Source: Candidatus Mesolinea sp. (GTDB lineage Bacteria > Chloroflexota > Anaerolineae > Anaerolineales > Anaerolineaceae). From it: a DNA stretch of 7,211 nucleotides. The position numbers and the translations under genes were made by a program. Below, piece after piece: positions 1 to 4,792 of this stretch. The stretch is taken from positions 1 to 7,211 of the forward strand of contig DNSH01000031.1 of assembly GCA_003499715.1 (NCBI GenBank). Reading direction: 5' to 3'. Under the pieces are notes generated by a model. That model had not been told where the DNA came from and did no database searches. It was given only the letters and a program-made list of their open reading frames with translations. Each line of letters opens with the position of its first letter. Within the stretch, counting starts at the first letter, position 1.

Positions 1-255
1 ATGGAGCAAGGGCAGCTGCAGGTGAAGGTGCTGGGGCGCGGGGTGGCTTGGCTGGACGCCGGCACCCATGAGTCGCTGCTGCAAGCGGCTACTTTCATCC
101 AGGCTGTTGAAGAGCGGCAGGGCATGATGATCTCCTCAGTGGAAGAGATCGCCTACCGCATGGGTTACATCGACCGTGAGCAGCTGAACAAATTAGCAGA
201 GGGGCTCAATGCTACCAATTACGGCGCTTACCTTAGGCGCTTGGCAGGGGATTAG
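1..255 (+). CDS. rfbA: Glucose-1-phosphate thymidylyltransferase (RmlA), C-terminal part, 5' end outside the window
   Basis: This is the last 84 codons of RmlA, which joins dTTP and glucose-1-phosphate to give dTDP-glucose, the first step of dTDP-L-rhamnose synthesis in the cytoplasm. The recognisable C-terminal signature is visible: GRGVAWLDAGTHESLL at about residues 12-27 of the fragment, then FIQAVEERQG, an S-x-EEIAYR segment, and a terminal YGAYLRRL. All align by memory with the end of enterobacterial RmlA. The family is normally about 290 residues, so roughly 200 residues, including the nucleotide-binding N-terminus, lie upstream of position 1. The ATG at position 1 is therefore an internal methionine, not the start. 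The stop TAG at 253-255 is 2 nt from the rfbD start, which indicates one operon. Confidence 0.93.
   Translation: MEQGQLQVKVLGRGVAWLDAGTHESLLQAATFIQAVEERQGMMISSVEEIAYRMGYIDREQLNKLAEGLNATNYGAYLRRLAGD
246..251 (+). promoter_or_regulatory. Ribosome binding site of rfbD
   Basis: AGGGGA lies 6 nt before the ATG at 258, inside the last codons of rfbA. It is a good Shine-Dalgarno match and supports translation of rfbD from the rfbA transcript. Confidence 0.6.
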
Positions 256-257
256 TT

Positions 258-1139
258 ATGCTGCGCATTTTATTGATTGGCAGAAGCGGACAGCTTGGCT
301 GGGAGCTACAGCGCTGCTTGGCACCGCTGGGCGAGGTTGTTACTTTTGACTACCCCGAGATCGACCTGGCTAAACCTGCCAGCTTACCTGCGCTCGTGAG
401 AGGTGTAAACCCGCAGGTGATCGTCAACGCCGCAGCCTATACCAACGTAGATAAAGCCGAGAGCGAAGCTGAGCTTGCCCGGCAAATCAATGCCATTTCT
501 CCAGGCGTGCTAGCGGAGGAAGCCAGACGGCTAGGTGCTGCTTTTATCCACTATTCCACGGATTACGTATTCGATGGCTGTAAAGGTGCGCCTTATGTGG
601 AAAGCGACGCTCCTCATCCACTCAACGTTTACGGGCAGACCAAGCTAGAAGGCGAGCAGGCTGTGCAAGCCGCTGGTGGCGCTTACCTCATCCTGCGCAC
701 CAGCTGGGTCTATTCCCTGAGGCAGGGTGGTTTTGTTACCAAGGTGCTACAGTGGGCGCAGGAGCAGGAAACCCTGCGTATAGTTGATGACCAGATCAGC
801 AGCCCCACTTGGGCGCGCATGTTGGCTGAAGCCACTGCTTTAATTATCGCTCAAGGACGAGATGACCCGGTGGGTTATCTTACAGAGAAAGCCGGGCTGT
901 ATCACCTAGCCGGCTCTGGCGCCTGCAACCGGTATGAATGGGCCCAAGCCATCCTAGAGCTGGACCCGAAAAAGAGCGAGCAGAAGGTGCAGCAGCTGCT
1001 GCCGGCCAAGAGCAGCGCGTTCCCCACGCCGGCAGAGCGGCCGCTCGTATCGGTGCTAGAGTGTGGGAAGTTTGAGAAAACTTTCGGCTTGCGGCTGCCC
1101 GAGTGGCGGGGAGCGCTAGCAATGATGCTAGGTAACTGA
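258..1139 (+). CDS. rfbD: dTDP-4-dehydrorhamnose reductase (RmlD), complete
   Basis: RmlD reduces dTDP-4-dehydro-L-rhamnose to dTDP-L-rhamnose with NAD(P)H, the last step of the pathway, in the cytoplasm. The 293-residue length matches the family. It is an extended short-chain dehydrogenase: the Rossmann motif GRSGQLG is at 8-14, NAAAYTNVDKAE at 57-68, STDYVFDG at 100-107, and the catalytic YxxxK is Y125/K129 with T101 as the third residue. These positions are three less than Thr104/Tyr128/Lys132 of Salmonella RmlD. RTSWVY at 147-152 and a DQISSPT segment near 178-184, a variant of the usual DQFGSPT, follow. The C-terminus ends in the usual LPEW plus amphipathic helix, so the gene is intact. 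The ATG start is supported by AGGGGA 6 nt upstream. It is co-transcribed with rfbA. Its last bases abut the remnant reading frame that begins at 1132. Confidence 0.95.
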   Translation: MLRILLIGRSGQLGWELQRCLAPLGEVVTFDYPEIDLAKPASLPALVRGVNPQVIVNAAAYTNVDKAESEAELARQINAISPGVLAEEARRLGAAFIHYSTDYVFDGCKGAPYVESDAPHPLNVYGQTKLEGEQAVQAAGGAYLILRTSWVYSLRQGGFVTKVLQWAQEQETLRIVDDQISSPTWARMLAEATALIIAQGRDDPVGYLTEKAGLYHLAGSGACNRYEWAQAILELDPKKSEQKVQQLLPAKSSAFPTPAERPLVSVLECGKFEKTFGLRLPEWRGALAMMLGN

Positions 1140-1371
1140 CAAATCAAACTATACCAAATATATTCGACTTGCGCTTATCTCAAGCCGCTACCTTTTCCCC
1201 ATCATTGGGCTAGTTTATGGGCTGGTCGGGTATACGCAGAGCCTAATCAAGAACCGCACACTGCGCATCGTGGTGCTCGCACTGACGTTAATTTTGTTCT
1301 TTGTGGGCGGACCAATTAAGTTCATCACACGCTATGAAGGTGTGTTTTCCTCCTGGTTCCTCCCACGTTAG
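1132..1371 (+). pseudogene. 3' remnant of a polytopic membrane glycosyltransferase-like protein
   Basis: A 79-codon open frame runs from just after an in-frame TAG (1129-1131) to TAG at 1369-1371. It contains no ATG, and its first GTG or CTG lies well inside a hydrophobic segment. Its product reads as real protein: SRYLFPIIG (codons at 1183-1209) leads into a transmembrane stretch, a basic SLIKNRTLR loop, a second hydrophobic stretch (IVVLALTLILFFVGG) and an aromatic tail ending SSWFLPR. The (S/G)RYLFP motif followed by membrane helices near the C-terminus resembles GT39/PMT-like or DUF2142-like integral membrane glycosyltransferases; this is a family resemblance from memory. Only the last two helices of a protein normally several hundred residues long remain, and no start codon is available. 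I read it as a truncated pseudogene left behind rfbD by deletion or rearrangement. A sequencing or assembly deletion is the alternative. It converges on the next gene with 12 nt between the stops. Confidence 0.55.
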
Positions 1372-1383
1372 GATCAATAAAAA

Positions 1384-2865
1384 CTATTCCTGACCTTCTT
1401 TCGTCGAATCCTCTGGCGGCATCTGTTCCGAAGGCGCGCTGGCTGGGCGGGACTTGTGAGCTGAGCGCAATGCCATATATCCGCCACCCCCAAGGATGAT
1501 GACCCCAGGGATCAGCAACAGTGGGTTGAAGCCTGTGCCGACCCCAAACAGCGTGGTTTCCGACGTCACCGTGCTGGTCGGGCTGGGTAGTAAGGTGGAT
1601 GTAGGGGTGTTGGGCAAGGTTGGGCTGGGGGTAGGTGTGGGCGTGACGGGCGTTGGCGTGGGTGTTACTGTTGCCGGTGGCGTGACTTTTAAGAGCAAGC
1701 GGTCCCCAGGCCACAAGGGGTAATTTTCAGTCATGTTATTCCAAGCGAGCAAATCTGCCAGGGGAATTCCATAGTAACCTGCAATCCACGAGAAGTTTTG
1801 CCCTTCTTTCACGATGTGATAATAGTTCCCATCGGCAGCCGGAGTCAGCATTTCGATCGGGGTCAGCGGGCGAGGAGTCGGTGTTGGGGTCACATTGCCA
1901 GGATAAATCAACAGCTTTTGGCCAATCTGCAAGGGCATATCCACCGTTAGTCCATTCAGCTCAAGAATGCGATTGACAGGCACGCCATAAACCTCACTAA
2001 TCATGGTTAGGTTTTGGTAAGCTTGCACGGTGTGCACAATCCTCCCATCCGCATCCGGCGGGCTGGCGGTGAAGTAACCAAAGGGCGTAGGGGTCATGTA
2101 ACCCTTAGCTTTCGGGTTGGGAATGACCAGCTCTTGCCCCATTTGCAGCACAGTTCCTTCAGGCAGGTTGTTCCAACGTAAAATTTCTTTAATCGTTGTT
2201 TGATATGCGACGGCAATAGCCCAGAATGATTGTCCGGATTGGACGACATGCACGATTTTGCCATTAGCATCCGGAGTCGCAATGGTGACTGGCACAATAA
2301 TGCCATAGCCTCCACCACCCTCCACCGGGCCACCCGGGGAAGTGTAGGAGCCGCAAGCCTGCCCAGAAACATAAGCTGCCTGCAGCACGTAATAAGTGGA
2401 GCCATTGGAGGCCTTGGCAATGCCAGCTCCAATATTGCAGTAATACGGCTTCACCGCGGGCAGCATATGCGATTCATCGGACCACATAACCATGATTTCA
2501 TCAATGCTGGCGTCATAGCCTATAGCAAAGTTTTCAGTTGCCCAAACCTTGCTTCCGCCGCCATAACCCGCTGCAGCCAACCTGCCAGCTACGTCACCAA
2601 TATGCCAAGAAAGCAGGTTATCAGCCATGGTCTGTGCAGTGCTTTGCGCCACGGCATTGATAATTGGATCTTCGATTAGGGCTTGCAATCCGTAAGAGAC
2701 GCGTAACGTGTTCATCGCTAAGATTAAGTCTGAAGCTGTGACTTGTGAAAAGTCATAGCGCAAAGGCTCCGCCTTCTCAGCAAACGCTAAAGCCGGAGGA
2801 AATAAGGTTGAAGCCAGCAATAAAATACAGGCGATCAAGCGCATTTTTATCTGTAGATTAAGCAT
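1384..2865 (-). CDS. Exported CAP-domain protein with three LysM repeats and a C-terminal membrane anchor
   Basis: The predicted 493-residue protein begins with a signal peptide (hydrophobic core about 9-24, cleavage probably after AFA at 27-29). A CAP/SCP-PR1 domain follows at about 45-165, with H88, E111, E131 and H133 as candidates for the CAP cavity tetrad and C143/C171 as a possible disulfide. Three LysM domains follow at about 204-249, 276-321 and 348-393, each opening with a (V/Y)H-x-V core. PT-rich linkers lie at about 325-337 and 394-435, then a transmembrane helix at about 446-466 and a short charged tail. LysM binds peptidoglycan or other GlcNAc polymers. Bacterial CAP domains have no settled activity. 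The inferred topology is an outward-facing CAP and LysM part tethered to the membrane. The start is uncertain: the ATG at 2865 and the ATG at 2844 (residue 8) both lack a clear Shine-Dalgarno, and the second gives a more compact signal peptide. It is divergent from the GT2 gene. The partner and exact role are unknown. Confidence 0.85.
   Translation of the reverse strand: MLNLQIKMRLIACILLLASTLFPPALAFAEKAEPLRYDFSQVTASDLILAMNTLRVSYGLQALIEDPIINAVAQSTAQTMADNLLSWHIGDVAGRLAAAGYGGGSKVWATENFAIGYDASIDEIMVMWSDESHMLPAVKPYYCNIGAGIAKASNGSTYYVLQAAYVSGQACGSYTSPGGPVEGGGGYGIIVPVTIATPDANGKIVHVVQSGQSFWAIAVAYQTTIKEILRWNNLPEGTVLQMGQELVIPNPKAKGYMTPTPFGYFTASPPDADGRIVHTVQAYQNLTMISEVYGVPVNRILELNGLTVDMPLQIGQKLLIYPGNVTPTPTPRPLTPIEMLTPAADGNYYHIVKEGQNFSWIAGYYGIPLADLLAWNNMTENYPLWPGDRLLLKVTPPATVTPTPTPVTPTPTPSPTLPNTPTSTLLPSPTSTVTSETTLFGVGTGFNPLLLIPGVIILGGGGYMALRSAHKSRPASAPSEQMPPEDSTKEGQE
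1561..1686 (-). repeat. Low-complexity tract encoding the Pro/Thr-rich stalk
   Basis: Codons 394-435 of the CAP/LysM gene encode a string of P, T, S and V dominated by TPTPTP units. On the + strand this appears as a GT/GG-rich tract (repeated GGTGTGGGCGTG-like words). It probably forms an extended, possibly glycosylated stalk between the third LysM and the membrane helix. Such tracts are prone to length change by slippage. Confidence 0.75.
1687..2256 (-). repeat. Three intragenic LysM repeat units with a 216-bp period
   Basis: The conserved histidine codons of the three LysM domains fall at 2250-2248, 2034-2032 and 1818-1816, exactly 216 bp (72 residues) apart. Each unit is preceded by a similar (P/A)-(D/A)-A-(D/N)-G or AADG lead-in and carries a WNN or ELNG core (WNNL, LNGL, WNNM) followed by a (M/I/P)GQ or PGD segment before the last strand. 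The units have diverged in sequence but kept equal length, as expected from old tandem duplication. Confidence 0.7.
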
Positions 2866-2913
2866 GAGCTATATATATCACATTTTTACGCAAGGTTTTT
2901 ATCAGCAGATCTT

Positions 2914-2933
2914 TGCTTTTACCCACAAAAGCA
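2914..2933. promoter_or_regulatory. Perfect 7-bp inverted repeat, possible operator
   Basis: TGCTTTT (2914-2920), a 6-nt ACCCAC spacer and AAAAGCA (2927-2933) form a perfect inverted repeat. It sits just upstream of the extended -10 at 2942-2950, overlapping where a -35 would be, and lies between two divergent genes. This is a typical position for a transcription-factor site. It could also form a weak hairpin, but no U-tract follows it, so a terminator is unlikely. The binding protein is unknown. Confidence 0.35.
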
Positions 2934-2941
2934 GAAAACCC

Positions 2942-2950
2942 TGTTAAAAT
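2942..2950 (+). promoter_or_regulatory. Extended -10 promoter element for the GT2 gene
   Basis: TGTTAAAAT matches the TGn-TATAAT extended -10 pattern, with a single mismatch in the hexamer. The -35 position (2922-2927, CCCACA) is poor, which an extended -10 can tolerate. The implied transcript start near 2957 gives a leader of about 25 nt before the GTG at 2982. Confidence 0.4.
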
Positions 2951-2981
2951 AGGTCAACAGTAAAGAGCAGAAAGCGCCCGA

Positions 2982-3998
2982 GTGAAAAAGCTGATCATCC
3001 AAATCCCTGCTTATAACGAAGCTGAGACCCTGCCGGAGGTATTGGATGATCTCCCACGTCATCTGGAAGGCATCGAGAGTATTCAAATTATTGTAATTGA
3101 TGACGGCTCGACTGATAACACTGCACAAGTGGCGCTGGAACACGGCGCCGATTTCGTCCTGCGGCACCGCAATAACCTCGGGCTTTCGCGAGCATTTATC
3201 TCCGGTATACAGTTTGCCCTGGCATTAGGCGCCGATATTATCGTCAATACAGATGCCGATCATCAATATCCTGGCAACGAAATTGAGCGTTTGATCCAGC
3301 CAATCCTTGCGGGCAATGCGGATGTGGTAATTGGGGACCGTCAGCCGCAGCATAACCGCAATTTTTCACCTTGGAAGCGCTTTTTAGAGAAGCTCGGCAG
3401 TGCAATTGCGCGCAAAGTGTCCGATTCTGACGTCCCAGATGCAGTCAGTGGATTTCGCGCATATTCCCGCTACGCGGCACTTCCCCTTCAGGTTTATAAC
3501 CCTTATTCTTATACGTTAGAGACCCTCGTTCAGGCTGGCAAAAGCCGCATGAAAATCGCGCATGTCCCTATTCAAACCAATCCCCAGCAGCGAGAGTCGC
3601 GTTTACACCGAGGCTCGTTTGATTTCATCTGGCGCCAGAGCGGCGTAATCATCCGCTCATACGTGCTTTACCAGCCTTTGCGCACTTTTGTGTCCATTGG
3701 AATGCTCTTCCTCGTGCTGGGTTTGGCGCTGCTAATCCGCTTTTTGGTGCTGTATTTTACGATCGATACTGCCGGCCGCTTTTTACAATCTGTTTCGATT
3801 GGCGGCACCCTCACAATTGCCGGTATCATCCTCATTATTATCGGTTTTATTGGTGATTCCATCCGCGCCAATCGGCAAATCTCTGAGGAACTCTTGGTTA
3901 AAATGCGTAACGCCGCCAAAATTACAGATCCAGACAACTTGACCGAATTTGAAGGGCATCCAATCTACACCCGCAAACACCCCTATATGCCTTCCTAA
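2982..3998 (+). CDS. Family 2 glycosyltransferase, polyprenyl-phosphate sugar synthase-like, with two membrane helices
   Basis: This 338-residue protein has a GT-A catalytic domain: IPAYNE at 8-13, IDDGSTD at 39-45, NLGL at 65-68, a DxD-type metal/nucleotide-sugar motif D91-A-D93 followed by HQYP, and SGFRAYS at 156-162. Two hydrophobic helices follow at about 235-257 and 271-293, then a basic/polar tail. This is the layout of DPM1/GtrB/ArnC-like enzymes, which move a sugar from a nucleotide donor onto a polyprenyl phosphate at the cytoplasmic membrane face. The sugar cannot be read from the sequence. GTG is the only usable start: an in-frame TAA lies at 2961-2963, and the next Met is residue 190. 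AGAAAG (2969-2974) is a weak Shine-Dalgarno 7 nt upstream. The rhamnose genes nearby suggest a role in surface glycan assembly, but it has its own promoter and is separated from them by an opposite-strand gene. Confidence 0.88.
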   Translation: MKKLIIQIPAYNEAETLPEVLDDLPRHLEGIESIQIIVIDDGSTDNTAQVALEHGADFVLRHRNNLGLSRAFISGIQFALALGADIIVNTDADHQYPGNEIERLIQPILAGNADVVIGDRQPQHNRNFSPWKRFLEKLGSAIARKVSDSDVPDAVSGFRAYSRYAALPLQVYNPYSYTLETLVQAGKSRMKIAHVPIQTNPQQRESRLHRGSFDFIWRQSGVIIRSYVLYQPLRTFVSIGMLFLVLGLALLIRFLVLYFTIDTAGRFLQSVSIGGTLTIAGIILIIIGFIGDSIRANRQISEELLVKMRNAAKITDPDNLTEFEGHPIYTRKHPYMPS

Positions 3999-4069
3999 AC
4001 CAGTCTTAAAACCAAGCCTTAAAATTCCCGATACTTTAACCTCAATGCCGCATTTTTGAGATAGGCTTA

Positions 4070-4078
4070 TGCTATACT
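4070..4078 (+). promoter_or_regulatory. Extended -10 promoter element for dnaE
   Basis: TGCTATACT fits the extended -10 pattern TGn followed by a TATAAT-like hexamer with one mismatch. A TTGAGA at 4056-4061 resembles a -35 but is only 11 nt from the hexamer, too close to act with it. Transcription from about 4085 would give a leader of about 78 nt. Confidence 0.4.
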
Positions 4079-4118
4079 AAGTTTAATTCGGAGAGTAATC
4101 GGCTCAGCTCTCAATAAT

Positions 4119-4152
4119 TTAGGGAAGCGGGATCGTAATTTCATTAGGGAAG
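4119..4152 (+). repeat. Direct repeat of a Shine-Dalgarno-like 9-mer; the second copy is the dnaE ribosome binding site
   Basis: TTAGGGAAG occurs at 4119-4127 and again at 4144-4152, 25 nt apart. The second copy places AGGGAAG 10 nt before the dnaE ATG at 4163 and probably serves as its ribosome binding site. The first copy has no start codon at usable distance. An in-frame TAG at 4145-4147 sits within the second copy, so ATG 4163 is the only start for dnaE. Confidence 0.5.
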
Positions 4153-4162
4153 TAAACTGAAT

Positions 4163-4792
4163 ATGTCTTTCGTTCATCTACATGTGCACTCGTCCTACTC
4201 TATTTTAGATGGTTTCGGCAAACCAGCTGACTTGGTGGCACGGGTAAAGCAATTAGGGATGCCCGCTGTTGCGCTCACCGACCATGGAACCATGTTTGGG
4301 ACGCTTGACTTTTATCAAGCAGCAACCGCAGCTGGAATCAAGCCTATCATTGGCTTGGAGACATATTTAGCCCCCCGTTCTATGACCGATCGTGATGCTA
4401 GTCGGGACGTCAGACCGTTTCATTTAGTATTACTGGCTGAAAACATGCAGGGTTATCATAACCTATTGCAAATTGCCACAGCCAGCCAGCTGGAAGGCTT
4501 TTATTACCACCCCCGCATTGATAAATCCTACTTGAGCAGTCATTCCGAAGGGCTGATTGCTAGCTCTGCGTGTCTCTCTGGTGAAATCCCGCGGGCGCTT
4601 TTAGCCCGTGATGCTGAACGGGCAGAACAAGCCCTGAGTTGGTACCTAGACGTGTTTGGGCGTGAGCATTTTTACTTAGAAGTTCAGCAGCATAACATCC
4701 CAGAACTGGATTTGGTCAACCGTGGGATGGTTGAGTTAGCCCAAAAATTCCCGGTAGGCTTAATTGCAACCAATGATGTGCATTATATCCGG
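4163..4792 (+). other. PHP domain of DnaE with complete metal site
   Basis: The spacing of H7, H9, D16, H41 and E66 is the same as H14, H16, D23, H48 and E73 of Mycobacterium tuberculosis DnaE1, offset by seven. H87, C137, D205 and H207 complete the set. In that family a complete site goes with 3'-5' proofreading exonuclease activity, while E. coli DnaE has lost it. Activity here is inferred from residue conservation. Confidence 0.75.

Larger units (their letters stand above)
2866..2981. other. Divergent intergenic region between the CAP/LysM and GT2 genes
   Basis: This 116-nt AT-rich spacer must carry the start signals of both divergent genes. On the + strand it holds an extended -10 element and an inverted repeat, listed separately. 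On the - strand, AT-rich words (TATATATA at 2871-2878, and a GATAAA word near 2900) could serve as -10 elements for the CAP/LysM gene. None has a convincing -35 at normal spacing, so that promoter is left unassigned. Confidence 0.5.
3999..4162 (+). other. Intergenic leader region upstream of dnaE
   Basis: This is a 164-nt AT-rich spacer. No stem plus U-tract terminator is visible after the GT2 stop, so read-through into dnaE is possible. It contains a candidate extended -10 at 4070-4078 and a duplicated Shine-Dalgarno-like word. I see no small gene in it. Confidence 0.5.

Noticed and set aside
1496..1723. 75-codon + strand frame rich in Gly and Val
   Set aside because: It is the complement of the Pro/Thr-rich stalk and third LysM of the CAP/LysM gene. 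The GVGVGV pattern is the antisense reading of TPTPTP codons.
2230..2679. 149-codon + strand frame opposite the CAP domain
   Set aside because: It lies wholly antisense to a well-supported gene, its translation shows no recognisable domain, and no ribosome binding site favours it.
2827..2838. LIAC at residues 10-13 of the CAP/LysM protein, resembling a lipobox
   Set aside because: The cysteine is at the beginning of the hydrophobic core rather than after it, so a lipoprotein signal is implausible. Cleavage after AFA further on fits better.
4056..4061. TTGAGA as a -35 box for dnaE
   Set aside because: The 11-nt spacing to TATACT is too short for a sigma-70-type promoter; the extended -10 was kept without it.
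4091..4112. GAGAG and CTCTC inverted repeat in the dnaE leader
   Set aside because: Only a 5-bp stem with a 12-nt loop and no U-tract. Too weak to call a terminator or attenuator.
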